Origin: JABDBE01 sp049585795
Lineage (GTDB): Bacteria > Acidobacteriota > Terriglobia > Terriglobales > Acidobacteriaceae
NCBI GenBank assembly: GCA_049585795.1
Contig: JBAVAQ010000012.1
Span: 62,001-126,000 of the forward strand
DNA: 64,000 bases
Direction: 5' to 3'
The stretch's first letter is position 1. Every line of letters begins with the position of its first letter. Made by a program: the position numbers and the translations under genes. Below the pieces are notes generated by a model. The model searched no databases. It saw only the letters and a program-made list of their open reading frames with translations, and was not told the origin of the DNA. Below are positions 41,721 through 51,260 of this stretch, piece by piece.

Positions 41721-42910
41721 TAGGCCAGTGCCTCTCCCTTGTTGAGCACCATCCGAACAAGTCTGCTTTGTGCCAGCCTCTTGTTCGGCATACCCGCCTG
41801 AGCGTAAAGATCCAGCGTAATGCGACTGTTCGCGTGGCGTAGGAGCTCCTGTACCACCTTCACTTCCTCGTTGTTCTGAGTGAGCAAAGTTGTGTACGTG
41901 TGCCGGAAGGTGTGGAAACCGACCCGCTTCTGGATCTTTGCCGCCTTCACTGCCGGTCGTCCGTATCGTCGCCACAGGGTTTCTGGCCAGAGCGGTTGCT
42001 TGCCTTTCATCGTCGGCGAGGCAAACACCCAGTCTGTTTCGCGATTGTACGGAGCAGTCAGCCTCAGCTTGAGCAGAGACTCGGCCAAAGCGGCGTCGAG
42101 CGGTACATCCTTTGCGGAAGCTTCCGTCTTGGGAGCGCCCTGGACCATCATCACAACCGAGCGGCGAACATGGATTACGAGGTTCTCGAAGTCCACATCC
42201 TCCCATTGCAATCCGATCAGTTCTCCACGTCGCAAACCGGTGAAAGCGTCCAGTTCTGCCGCCGTTCGAAGAGGTTCTGGCAGTTCTTTGAGCAACGCCA
42301 TGATCTCGTCGGGCGTCAGGACATCGGGCGTCCTCATACGCTTCGCACTTTGACGTACGCTCTTGATCGGGTTTCGTTCCGTCCACTCCCACCGGATTGC
42401 ATGAGAAAACAAGGCGCTCATCAGATTCCTGATTTTGGCCCTGCTCCCACGTGCCAACGGCATTGTTTTCAACCACGCTTCGACATCCACCGCTTTCACC
42501 TCGGAAAGACGGTATGACCGCCAGCGCGGAAGAACCCACTTTTTCAGGTAAATGTCGTAGGCATACTGCGTGGAATAGGACTTGTGATGCTCGTCTGAGC
42601 TTCCAGTCGCTGGCTTCTGCTTTGAAAAAATGTCCGGCAGTTCGTGCTCCTGGTAGTGCTTGACGAGGGTCTCGACGCTCACGTTCTTGAGCAGTTGTTG
42701 CGGGGTTTGTCGGTTGATCGTTAGACGGATTGCATCGACCGCAGATTGCGCTGCCGATTCGGTTGGAAATTCCTCTAGAGTCCCGACGACGATGTTCTTT
42801 CGACAAACCGCACCGTCTATTTGAACTTCTCTCCATCGGAACTCCCAAACCTTTCCTTTCCTGCGATCCGCCAGTTTCAGGCTACCGTGCTGATGACTCG
42901 TGCGCCTCAT
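41720..42910 (-). CDS. int: Tyrosine integrase
   Basis: 396 residues. The core-binding SAM-like domain (about 60-150) is followed by the catalytic domain with GLRRGELIGLQW (first Arg), a HTFRHTYTTLL box (His and Arg), an LLRHANSRITLDLYAQ box with the nucleophile Tyr. It integrates at tRNA 3' ends and faces the tRNA, as usual. ATG 42910 has GGAGG upstream. The stop lies about 60 bp from attL. Confidence 0.95.
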   Translation of the reverse strand: MRRTSHQHGSLKLADRRKGKVWEFRWREVQIDGAVCRKNIVVGTLEEFPTESAAQSAVDAIRLTINRQTPQQLLKNVSVETLVKHYQEHELPDIFSKQKPATGSSDEHHKSYSTQYAYDIYLKKWVLPRWRSYRLSEVKAVDVEAWLKTMPLARGSRAKIRNLMSALFSHAIRWEWTERNPIKSVRQSAKRMRTPDVLTPDEIMALLKELPEPLRTAAELDAFTGLRRGELIGLQWEDVDFENLVIHVRRSVVMMVQGAPKTEASAKDVPLDAALAESLLKLRLTAPYNRETDWVFASPTMKGKQPLWPETLWRRYGRPAVKAAKIQKRVGFHTFRHTYTTLLTQNNEEVKVVQELLRHANSRITLDLYAQAGMPNKRLAQSRLVRMVLNKGEALA

Positions 42911-43005
42911 CAATCCTCCTTTGTGAGAGGCGACACGGATGGCTGCCTCAGCTTAGCGCAAGTGGAGTGGTGGGTCGATGGTGAATATCTTTAGAAGGCG
43001 GCGAT

Positions 43006-43245
43006 CTAGCCGGCCTTCTTCGTTCTCAGCCAAACCTCCAGATCGGAGGCACGGAACCGCCATAGCTTGCCAACCTGGATTCCGTGAATCTGGCGATTGC
43101 GAGCCATTCGCTGAAGCGTTTTCGGGTGAATGCGGAGCAACTCTGCCGCTTCATCGCTGTCCAACAGTGGCTCGAAGACGAATTCAGGCCTTGGGCGGGA
43201 CTGGCTGGGAGAGGGAGCAAACCTCGATGGCTGGGAAGCGGACAT
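43006..43245 (-). CDS. Excisionase-like HTH_17 (MerR-type) DNA-binding protein
   Basis: 79 residues with a helix-turn-helix: LDSDEAAELLRIHPKTLQRMARNRQIHGIQVGKLWRFRASDLEVWL. This is the helix-turn-helix-17 pattern of excisionases and recombination directionality factors. It lies next to the integrase. The start at 43245 has AGGAG upstream. Confidence 0.88.
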   Translation of the reverse strand: MSASQPSRFAPSPSQSRPRPEFVFEPLLDSDEAAELLRIHPKTLQRMARNRQIHGIQVGKLWRFRASDLEVWLRTKKAG

Positions 43246-43393
43246 GATGAGCTCCTGAGTCACGACTATTTACCAATCCGAGTCCCCCATGTCGTCCTGT
43301 CCAATGATTTTTCCGCGAGACGTTATTCCTAGGGCGCATAAAAGCGAATTAAGTGCCTAGAAGATTTGAAACCGCTGCCGCTATTTGTTTTTG

Positions 43394-44092
43394 TTAGCTG
43401 AACAATTGACTCTGCGCTGGAACTTCCAATTCCACTGGTTTGGCGCAGTCGGCATCGTCATTCTGGACCTGATTGACCCGAGTGCTCACCGGATACCGAC
43501 GCATCAGGTCCGTGTAGGGCGAGAGGAGCCGCAATGCGCTTTTCGTATTTTCTGGCGCGGGATTGAGCCAGAGATCGTAGTCGGCGGGTCGCAGGATTGC
43601 AGGCATTCGATCGTGAATACCAGCCAAGAGAGCATTTGGGGTGGTCGTCAGAATCGTACAGCTCTCGACCACTTCTCCTCGTGGATCGGTCCATCTGTCC
43701 CATAGCCCAGCGAATGCGAACATCTCACCATCGCCTACCTCGAAGCAGTAGGGTTGTTTGCTCTTGCCTCTCCTCGCCCACTCGTAGAATCCGTCCGCAG
43801 GAATCAGGCACCGTTGCGACTTGAACGCCTCGCGGAACGAAGGCATGGTCGTGACGGTTTCGGATCTTGCATTTATCGTCCGAAAGCCGATGGTCGGGTC
43901 CTTCGCCCAAGAGGGAACAAGCCCCCACCGCATGGTTGAGAAGCTCCGGCGCCGACTGGAAGGCTCCTGGCGGATCGATAGCACTGGCTGCGACGGTGCA
44001 ATGTTATAGCGCGGAGCGTCATCATACTCGCCGTAGGCGTCGAAGCGTTCGCGCAATTCCTTCCTTCGGGATAGCCGGTATCGCCCACACAT
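43394..44092 (-). CDS. SOS-response SRAP peptidase/DNA-protein crosslink protein (YedK/HMCES)
   Basis: 232 residues from ATG 44092, reading MCGRYRL. After Met removal the Cys at position 2 is the catalytic residue of SRAP proteins, so this start is required. Other SRAP features are present: NIAPSQPVLSI, TINARSETV, PADGFYEW and AGIHDRMPAIL. SRAP traps abasic sites in single-stranded DNA. The frame continues upstream without a stop into a virB11 remnant, which misleads automated calls into a long fusion. Confidence 0.92.
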   Translation of the reverse strand: MCGRYRLSRRKELRERFDAYGEYDDAPRYNIAPSQPVLSIRQEPSSRRRSFSTMRWGLVPSWAKDPTIGFRTINARSETVTTMPSFREAFKSQRCLIPADGFYEWARRGKSKQPYCFEVGDGEMFAFAGLWDRWTDPRGEVVESCTILTTTPNALLAGIHDRMPAILRPADYDLWLNPAPENTKSALRLLSPYTDLMRRYPVSTRVNQVQNDDADCAKPVELEVPAQSQLFS

Positions 44093-44155
44093 CGAAGCAT
44101 TATGGCAGATCGTCTCCAATGTCGAAATCAACTCACAGATGTGGGGAGAGCTCCA

Positions 44156-44470
44156 TAAGCTCCTGATGATGAGCGCAGGTGTACAGCGCACAACGGGCGG
44201 GATGACTGCCGCCAACCGACTCCCGTCCGGGAGTTGTGCGTGCAGGAGTGGGTTGTCCTCGTCGAGCTTCTTACCGAGTTGATTGGCAATAACTTCGAGG
44301 CCGGTTTGTAGCTTGCCGGCGTCGAACGAAATGTTCTGCTCTCGGAACATGATGCCGTTGCGTTCGTACCACCACGAGGCGTCGGGATTGCCCATGATCT
44401 CGCTGACGTTTTCGTCGAGCAGCAGCGCCTCGATGGGCCGAAGGAATGGCAGGATCAATTCGAAGCTCAT
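44156..44470 (-). pseudogene. Truncated VirB11/TrbB ATPase (N-terminal domain)
   Basis: About 105 residues match the N-terminal domain of a VirB11-type secretion ATPase: RPIEALLLDENVSEIMGNP at the start and LPDGSRLAAVIPPVVRCTPALIIR at the end. The ATPase domain with the Walker motifs is missing, and in its place the frame runs into the SRAP gene. It is a remnant from a deletion, reading into an unrelated gene by chance. The exact right boundary is estimated. Confidence 0.78.
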
Positions 44471-44490
44471 AGTGGGAACCTCACAGCGAT

Positions 44491-44517
44491 GGAAGCCCAG
44501 CGGTTAGCCGGGCTTCC
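44491..44517. terminator. Hairpin after ssb
   Basis: Perfect 8-bp stem GGAAGCCC/GGGCTTCC with an 11-nt loop, just downstream of the minus-strand ssb stop. There is no T-tract, so termination is a weak inference. Confidence 0.4.
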
Positions 44518-44536
44518 GAGAGTGAAGAGCAAGGGC

Positions 44537-44923
44537 TTATGCAGCCGTTTCCTCCTGGGGCACTTCATCGTGATCCTGATCTTCCGGGGTGGCCTTTTCG
44601 GCGCGGTCCAGCTTCAGGATCGAGGCGACTCGAATTTCCCAGACACGCCGCTTGGAGTCCGTTTTCTTGCTGTCGTACTCCCGGCTGCGCAGTTCGCCTT
44701 CCACCTGGATGTGTGCACCCTTGGTGAGCGTTTTGGCGAATTCCGAGAGCTTGCCGAAGACGACGCAACGGTGCCATTCGGTGTGCGAGATGTACTTGCC
44801 ATCCTTCTTGTAGGAAGACTTGGTTGCCAGCGAAAGGGTGGTGACGCTGAAATCCGGGCTGTTGGTACGCCCTTCTGGGTTGCTGCCGAGGAAGCCGATG
44901 AGGGTTACTTTGTTTTGATACAT
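44537..44923 (-). CDS. ssb: Single-stranded DNA-binding protein
   Basis: 128 residues with the OB fold: NKVTLIGFLGSNPEGR, SLATKSSYKKDGKYISHTEWHRCVVFGKLSEFA, LTKGAHIQVEGELRSREYD. The C-terminus is EEPQEETAA-like and lacks the common DDDIPF tail, so it may interact with host proteins differently. Many conjugative elements carry their own ssb to protect transferred single strands. Confidence 0.93.
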   Translation of the reverse strand: MYQNKVTLIGFLGSNPEGRTNSPDFSVTTLSLATKSSYKKDGKYISHTEWHRCVVFGKLSEFAKTLTKGAHIQVEGELRSREYDSKKTDSKRRVWEIRVASILKLDRAEKATPEDQDHDEVPQEETAA

Positions 44924-45409
44924 GATTGTCTCCGTTTGTTGAATTTCCCGATCTTGATCGGGGCACCATTAAGCGAGTGGGCCATGCTCCCAAGTGCCGA
45001 AGCTCTGCATTTACGGAGGCTCCGGAGAAATCTTTTCGGCGCTCTTTGCGAACAAGATTTGGAGGGAAACCGTAACCCGCAGGGCGGCGCAGCCGAAGCA
45101 GAAGAGCGACCTGCCGCAGGGCGCATGGAAAAGCCCCGAAGCGGTGCCCGAACAAAGGCGGGATACATAACGGCAGACACTCTTCAGAGCAACGTTCTTA
45201 TTGGCAGATTGGCTGCGGAAGGCGACCACGGTCAGTGCTCGCTCCGAGTTGGCATGTCCGGTGCAAGAAAGGTGTAGCTCGCCCCCTCCGTTGCATCTCG
45301 GAGCGCTCTCGTTCGGCAGGCCCACTACGCACAGAGACACGTGGGGCAGGCCAGCCGGATTGGCAGCAGAAATGGGCATCGTCTAGTCTCGGGGATTCTC
45401 TAAAGATCC
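44924..45409. other. Gap without recognisable gene
   Basis: About 490 bp between ssb and virB8. Several frames are open, but none shows a recognisable family, so I see nothing supported here. It may be the remains of a deleted gene. Confidence 0.4.
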
Positions 45410-46093
45410 TTAGCTGAACGCCTGGTCGGCCCGAAAACGCACGATGGTCAGACCGAGGGGGTTCACGGCAAGCTCATTGTTCTTCACGTTCTCGCGAAAG
45501 ACATAGGTAACGCTGGCTGTCCATCGCTCCCGCTTGAGTTCGGTGTGATCAGCGGGATTGGTGTAAACCTTCTCGAACTCGATGCGCGCCGAATACGGAG
45601 ACTGGCGAAGATCGTCGAGGATGACGCTCTTGATCTCGACATCGACATACGGCAAGGTACTGTCTTTGACGTAATTCTGAATGCTGTTGTCCTTTCGTTC
45701 CTGGTCGATGACGGCTCGTTGAACATCGCTATTGAGGAAGTAGAGTGACTGCGTTTGATCACGTTCAATGGTGAAACGATTGCGGTTGAAATACAGTTCG
45801 GCCCAGCGGGTCAGGTAATACTTGTTTTCCGCTTCCTGGGGGCGATACTGAAAGTTCCGGTAATCGATCGCTTCCGCATGGCCCACGTCATTGATCCGCA
45901 CAATCAATGGGTGCATGTTGGCTAGCGCCGTCTGGCTCTTGTAGGCGAGCCCAGCCAAGCTGACACACACTACGGCGAGCACGAGAATAGTCACTTTCAA
46001 ATAGGTATTCATCACCAACGGGTCCCCGTATTGCTCCAGGTAGCGCTCAGCGGCTCGTGTGATTTGTGGGGAGCCTTCCGTCTTTTTGCTCAT
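45410..46093 (-). CDS. VirB8/TrbF-like type IV secretion inner-membrane protein
   Basis: 227 residues. One membrane helix (about 33-52), then a periplasmic NTF2-like domain with YYLTRWAELYFNRNRFTIERDQTQ, RKDNSIQNYVKDSTLPYVDVEIKSVILDD and WTASVTYVF. The family is the assembly scaffold of the secretion channel. It appears full length. It is the last gene in the minus-strand order virB2-3-4-9-10-(lipoprotein)-5-6-8. Confidence 0.87.
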   Translation of the reverse strand: MSKKTEGSPQITRAAERYLEQYGDPLVMNTYLKVTILVLAVVCVSLAGLAYKSQTALANMHPLIVRINDVGHAEAIDYRNFQYRPQEAENKYYLTRWAELYFNRNRFTIERDQTQSLYFLNSDVQRAVIDQERKDNSIQNYVKDSTLPYVDVEIKSVILDDLRQSPYSARIEFEKVYTNPADHTELKRERWTASVTYVFRENVKNNELAVNPLGLTIVRFRADQAFS

Positions 46094-46112
46094 AAGCTCT
46101 GCAACTCCTAAC

Positions 46113-46963
46113 TTATTTCGATCTCATAATCGCTGTGGCAATGAGCCCGATACCCCCGCCATGCCCACCTGCAGAACCAGAGAAAATGCTCATGGTCATG
46201 GCAGGAATCTTGAAGAGGATGTAGATGTTGACCAGTACCAGTAAGATCAGCAACGGAAGTTCCTGCACCATGTTGCCGGATCGGAGAAGTTAACCAGCTC
46301 CGTGTAATATTGCGCGAGAAGGTGTGCCAGGATGCTCAGGACGGCCGCGGCGAGCACCTTATAGAAGCAGAACCCAACGAATGCCCGGAGCCATCCCCAG
46401 AACAGAAACTCCAGCTTGTCAAAGACGAGGAACGGGATGAATACGGGGCCGAGGAGGCCAACGACTGCGCTGGCGATTGCTCCATAGGCGACGATGGCGC
46501 TGACCGCGGCGGAGAAGGTGGCAATCAGGACTTGAATAATGACGTACACGATGGCGTAGTAGGGATTCATCAGGGCTTTCACCATGCCGGGACCGCTCGT
46601 GGCCTGAGCCTGATTCAGCGTGTTCTGAATGGTCGTGATGCTGTCGCTGCCGATGACTGAGACAAGGTACTGCGCACCGCCGTTGATAAAGCCGCGGAAG
46701 GATTGGCCTACACCTGGGATGCTGCTGTCGTAGAATCGCACGAGGGTATAGGCGAAGGTGATCAGCATGAAGAAGCTGAGGAACTTCCCCATGTGAAAAC
46801 CCTGGCCTCCGTGGGTGCAGGCCAGCGATTCCTGCACCCCAAACCAGACGAGCATGATGGTCGCGAGCGCGATGCACATGCGAACCCCCAAAGCATCGAT
46901 TGTGGGCGACGCTGTGGCGGTCAGCGCGTCACATCCCTGCGTGATCCAATTCAGCACTCCCAT
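46113..46963 (-). pseudogene. VirB6/TrbL-like membrane protein, frameshifted
   Basis: The first 230 codons give a multi-helix membrane protein with a long periplasmic loop (FNRMLA-free VirB6 style). At about 46265 the frame is lost after DPAT. In the next frame the sequence goes on as MVQELPLLILLVLVNIYILF and ends GLIATAIMRSK with a stop at 46113, 20 nt before virB8. One base was lost. The full protein would be about 283 residues. Confidence 0.82.
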
Positions 46964-46991
46964 ATATCACCTCGCGCGGGTACATCTGCGA

Positions 46992-47864
46992 TCAATAGGT
47001 CAGTGCTTGTGCGCCACCGTTGTAGGCGGGCGCAACGTGTGTCTGATAGGTGCTCCCGTAGTTCGCAGTGTCCTGAAATCCTGCCTTTAGTGCGTCCTGC
47101 TGTTGTTTCTGGGCGACGATCTGTTGAAGCGCAAGATTGGCGTTGATCTGGTTGGCATCCTGCATGGTGCGCAACTGCAGAAGCAGGGCCTGGTTGATGC
47201 GTTGAAGCTCCGCCATGATGGTCTGCTGGCTTGGATCTTGTGTTTGTGTCGCGGCTTCAAGATTGACGATGTCGTTTTGTCTTGCCGTCTGATTGGCCCG
47301 GATCGTTCCAAGCATTTCGAGGTTGTTCGTCAGTACAGAATCGCCGATATCGACGGTAGCGCCCTGTGCGGCAATCTGTTGCTGCCCGGAGACGCTGAAG
47401 CCGCCGTAGCCCGGAATCATGCTGTTGGTACCGGGGACGCTCACTTGTTGGTAGGCGGCTGAAGCTCCATTGCCAGTGTTGGCGGAATTGACCCAGCCTC
47501 CCGAGTTGCCGTAGGTATTCGAGATCTATTGCAGCAGTCGCAGGTCCGTCGTCGGCGAGAGAAATCGTGAATAAAGCATCCGCGGCGCAAGGATCATCTG
47601 GTGGTAGAGGTTGTACTGCTGCTTCACCTGGTTGTAGGTTTGGAGTGCCGTGCTGGCGATCTTGACGGTGTTGGAGAAAATCTGCTGGCCGTTCTCGATC
47701 TGTTGCACCTGGTTGCTGATGGACTGCTCTTCGTGTTCGATCTGGGTGATGGCGTGGGCCGACTGCGTGGGATCGAACACAATCCCCGACCCGAACTGTG
47801 CGTGCGCGATGGTTGCGGGAATGATGGACAACACTGCGGCGAGGGTGAGACTGGTGCGATTCAT
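46992..47864 (-). pseudogene. VirB5/TrbJ-like protein, split by in-frame TAG
   Basis: A signal peptide (MNRTSLTLAAVLSIIPATIAHA) is followed by coiled helices (EEQSISNQVQQIENGQQIF). At codon 113 (47526-47528) there is a TAG, and the same frame goes on with YGNSGGWVNSANTGNGA and two more helical regions to the stop at 46992. The part after the TAG contains the typical YGN...W region of TrbJ, so it is one gene with a nonsense mutation. Total length would be 290 residues. Confidence 0.82.
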
Positions 47865-47887
47865 TGGGAGATCTCCTTGTTGGGTAA

Positions 47888-48088
47888 TCAGTGCTTCTTG
47901 TTCTTTTCGAGCTTGTTAGCGTCCTGCTCTCCCATCCGGCAGACCTCAGCCGAGGTCTCCGAACGAAGACACTGCTGGAATGCCTTGCACACAGCCTCTG
48001 AATCGGCGGGGTCGCAGACAATCTGCTTCTTGCAACTGCCGATGAACAGAGTGGAGAGCAATGCAGCGGCAACGATGATTCTGCGCAT
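47888..48088 (-). CDS. Small lipoprotein (TrbK/entry-exclusion-like)
   Basis: 66 residues with a lipoprotein signal: MRRIIVAAALLSTLFIGSC with Cys 19 for lipidation, then a short charged Cys-containing domain (CDPADSEAVCKAFQQCL). Its place inside the secretion cluster between virB10 and virB5 resembles TrbK-type exclusion lipoproteins. The function is inferred from this place. Confidence 0.65.
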   Translation of the reverse strand: MRRIIVAAALLSTLFIGSCKKQIVCDPADSEAVCKAFQQCLRSETSAEVCRMGEQDANKLEKNKKH

Positions 48089-48097
48089 ATCGCCTCC

Positions 48098-49417
48098 TCA
48101 ATACGTCTGCGGAATAGTGTGGTTCGAGTACGCAGGAAGAAGCAAGTCCTGCGTGAAATACACTTTCACGCGGTGACCCTCTCGGATCTTGATGGTGGGC
48201 GGTATCTGCATGAAGCGATCAAGGATCGTGGTCGCAGACTGCGAAACACTGCCCGCCGCGCCGCTGGTGAATGCCTGTGAACCGCTCGTGCTAATCGTTC
48301 CGCCACCCTGGGTGATCTGGCTGGCTCCAGCAATCACACCCAAAGCTATCGAGGTGCCGAAGATCTGGAGGTAGTGGTTGTTGACCTTGTCTTTCAGTCC
48401 TTCCTCTCCGATCTGATCAAGGCCTTGGAACTGGTCGAGATCGACGGAATAACCATCCGGCATTATCAGGCGGTGAAAAACCACTGCCATGCGGCGCTGT
48501 TGGCCGAAGCCTGCCGCTCCAATCTTCTTCGCCTCCCCCAAAACAACCGTTCCCTCGGGAATGATGACGTGTTGATGATCGTGCGAATACAGCGGATTTG
48601 AGACAAGGACTTTGACCGGTCCTACGGCATCGCCATCCAGACGATTCATCAGAACAGTGTCGAGAACGGAGCCCTCGTAGACGAGATAGGGCTGACCGAC
48701 GGCTGAATCGATATTGGCCTCCAGTGGACGCTTATAGCCTCCGGGCGTGTCTTCCTGTTTTCCTTCGGCTGCTGGGGAGACGAGACTGCTGTTTGTCTGC
48801 CGTTCGGCAGCGCCATATTGGGCGGGTATTATCTGGCCTTGCTGTTGTTGTTGCGGCGGATCGGCAGAGCGGGAGTACACCAGATTGGAAGCGAAACGAG
48901 AGTTGTCAGCGCGCTCGCGTTCTTTCGCAGCGATCAACTGTGCCTGCTGTTGCACCGGTGTGAGTTGGATCTGCATGTCGCCCTGCTGCGCTTGCGGACA
49001 GGGCTGGCCCGGAATACAGGGCACGGCAACGCCCGTCGGTCCATAGGCTGCGGCTGCGGACCGCTGCTGTGGCGTCGCGGACGTAAGCGCAGGATCTCCC
49101 AACGCAGCGGCGGCCATTGTTGCCTGCTGCTCTTTCTGACGTTCGGCCTGAAGTTGGTTCTTCAACTCCTGCACGTTGTTGTCGGTGTTGTCCTGCAAGG
49201 TCGGTTGCGGGGGCTGCCCTTTCGCGCTGGCCTTTTGTCCAGGCGTCTTCTTGCCGGACGAGCTGAACAGCGCCGCCACAATCACGAGCAATGCCGCACC
49301 GAGATAAACGAAGGTCTTGAGGTTTTTTTGCAAGACACCTTTTGGTAGCTCCAGGTTGCGGTGCAACGTTGGCTCGGCCTGCGGTTCTGTGTGCGGAGTG
49401 AAGACGTTCTCGGTCAT
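48098..49417 (-). CDS. VirB10/TrbI-like type IV secretion protein
   Basis: 439 residues. A short cytoplasmic start, one membrane helix (about 33-51), a long proline- and glutamine-rich linker (about 60-230) and a C-terminal TrbI domain (about 240-420) with LVSNPLYSHDHQHVIIPEGTVVLGEAK and SVDLDQFQGLDQIGEEGL. It spans from the inner to the outer membrane. It appears complete. Its start overlaps the virB9 stop (ATGA). Confidence 0.92.
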   Translation of the reverse strand: MTENVFTPHTEPQAEPTLHRNLELPKGVLQKNLKTFVYLGAALLVIVAALFSSSGKKTPGQKASAKGQPPQPTLQDNTDNNVQELKNQLQAERQKEQQATMAAAALGDPALTSATPQQRSAAAAYGPTGVAVPCIPGQPCPQAQQGDMQIQLTPVQQQAQLIAAKERERADNSRFASNLVYSRSADPPQQQQQGQIIPAQYGAAERQTNSSLVSPAAEGKQEDTPGGYKRPLEANIDSAVGQPYLVYEGSVLDTVLMNRLDGDAVGPVKVLVSNPLYSHDHQHVIIPEGTVVLGEAKKIGAAGFGQQRRMAVVFHRLIMPDGYSVDLDQFQGLDQIGEEGLKDKVNNHYLQIFGTSIALGVIAGASQITQGGGTISTSGSQAFTSGAAGSVSQSATTILDRFMQIPPTIKIREGHRVKVYFTQDLLLPAYSNHTIPQTY

Positions 49418-50106
49418 GACGGTGATCCCTTGCGCGTGAATTCCATTTTCTTTTTGCCGAGCTCCACGTATCCGCTGTCCATGATCTTCGGGATGATGTA
49501 CGTTCCTTCCCGGAGGTCGTAGGTGACGAGGTTGGCTTTGCCGTCTTTCATCTCATAGACACTGAACTTCTCAGGCGCATTCGTCTTGATGTAGGTGAAC
49601 CTGTCGTCGTGATAGATCGACTGGATATCGAAAGGAGCTTCGTTTGCCTTGTAGGCATAGTCGAACTTCAGCCGCGTCGGATAGGCGCTTTTGTACTCAT
49701 CCACCGCCTGCTCGACGTGCGATTGCAGAGCCGCAAGCTGCTGCCGCGATTGTTCGAGTTGGGCGGCGGGCACGAACTGTGGAGGGCCGCTGGCGGCAAT
49801 GATGGCAGAGCGATCGGCGGGTTCGACGATCACTTTCAAATCAGGGGTGGTCGATGTGGCAGAGATGTCTTGGAGGGTGAAACTGTAGATGTTCCCCTTG
49901 TCCGTAATGAGATTCAGGTTGGAACTGATGCCTTGCTTCGCCGGATGGACAAAGCAAAAGTTGCCAACCACATCCACGATCCAGAACTCCTTGTCACCCG
50001 TGGCGGCTTCCATGATCTTCTCGGTCGTGGGTAGTTCGATAAGGGTCGTATATTTCACCTTGGCGCGGATGGGAACGATGTCCTGCGAGTGATACTGCAC
50101 AGTGCG
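49414..50106 (-). pseudogene. VirB9/TrbG-like protein, signal peptide lost by deletion
   Basis: The VirB9 domain begins at RTVQYHSQDIVPIRAKVKYTTLIELP and runs to the stop at 49414, including KEFWIVDVVGNFCFVHP and FTYIKTNAPEKFSVYEM. The signal peptide and start are gone; upstream, the frame reads through other sequence. The junction at about 50105 is where the virB4 frame also ends. The remaining product could not be exported normally. Confidence 0.82.
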
Positions 50107-51260
50107 TGGTGAAGACGCCAGTGAACTCAGCCACGAGCTGATCGAGTTCCGTTCGTGACCGGCCATACAGCACAATCGTGAGCGAGAAATCTCCCAGCGA
50201 TTGACCGTCACCGAGAGCGCGAAGGCAATCCCCAATATTCTCAATGTCGGCCTGTTTGGACTCGTCCACCAGGACGTCGCGCGGGTTCGTCTTGGTGGAG
50301 TCGTTGCCCATCTGCGAGACGAATCCCGTCTTTGACATATTGAAGTGGCGGCGGCGCTTGTTCACTTCTTTGCGAGCCTTGTCCGCGGGGAGCGGCGTCC
50401 ACTCGGTGACCACATAGAAGTTGGCGGGGATCTTCAACAGGGCGTCCAGTACTAGGGGCCTCGTTTCGGTGATGGCCTCCTTCATCGTCAGCACACGGAC
50501 GATGTGATCGCCTACCCGGAGATGATCGCGTTCGGCTTCGATGTCGGAGTTGACCACCTGATAGTCGAGAAACTGCGTGGACTGCGGCCCGGCCGGCAAC
50601 ACGCCAGTCGTCATAATTCAGCAAGCGGCGGAAAAACGTGAATTGCCCCTGCTGGTTCAAGACCTCGATTTGCATGAAGTCTGCGAGCTGCCGAGCGAAT
50701 GACTGCACGTGCTGTTCGAGCCGTCGAAAGTCGTGCTCGATATGCGTGCGCAACAGCGTCTTCATGCTGTCGTTGGTGAACTGCACTTTTAGTTCGCCAA
50801 CGGCGCCCGCGGGATCGCGCAAGATTCGAGCGATTGCCGCGCCCACGCCGGTCTTCGACCTGGCGCCTTCGAGCAGAATGCAGTAGAAGATTTCAATCTG
50901 ATAAAGATGGTCTCGCTTCGCTTCAAAGAACTTCCTCCGCTGGTCGATAGCCGCTTGCACAATCGGGTCGTCATACGTTGCGAACGGTATGTCGGGGCGG
51001 TTCGATTTGAAAAGGTACTGGTAAACATGGAAGCCTGGGCCAAAGGCCTTTAGCGCCGACTCGAGCCTCTTCACTGCATACTCCTGTTGGGAGCGGTCCA
51101 GACTTTCGTAGTCCACGCCGGGAACGCTCAGAACCATGCCTAGATCGCCACTTTTGGTAAGGAAGGCTGTCTCGTTCCAGAAGCCGTAGAGGTTGATGTG
51201 GTCGTTCAGTGCCGCACTCTCTTTCCACGGCTTGATGACTTTATCGAGGCGCAGCATCAA
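50105..51260 (-). pseudogene. VirB4/TrbE-like ATPase, frameshifted and truncated
   Basis: The N-terminal half of a VirB4/TrbE-type protein: SGDLGMVLSVPGVDYESLD and a coiled middle to LLNYDDWRVAGR. At about 50590 one extra G shifts the frame; the next frame continues PQSTQFLDYQVVNSDIEAERDHLRVG and ends near VAEFTGVFTT, where sequence jumps into virB9. The C-terminal ATPase domain with Walker A and B is missing. The normal length is about 800 residues, so more than half is lost. Confidence 0.84.

Noticed and set aside
41604..42848. 414-codon minus frame over the integrase and tRNA
   Set aside because: It crosses the tRNA and is Arg/Gly-rich; the integrase frame has the catalytic residues.
43394..44470. 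True VirB11-SRAP fusion protein
   Set aside because: SRAP chemistry needs Cys at position 2, so an N-terminal extension would inactivate it; the VirB11 part also lacks its ATPase domain.
44489..45277. 262-codon plus frame across ssb
   Set aside because: Shadow of the ssb gene and adjacent gap; no motif.
47526..47528. TAG in virB5 as re-coded (pyrrolysine) codon
   Set aside because: No sign of a pyl system, and the surrounding cluster is full of other breaks; a nonsense mutation is simpler.
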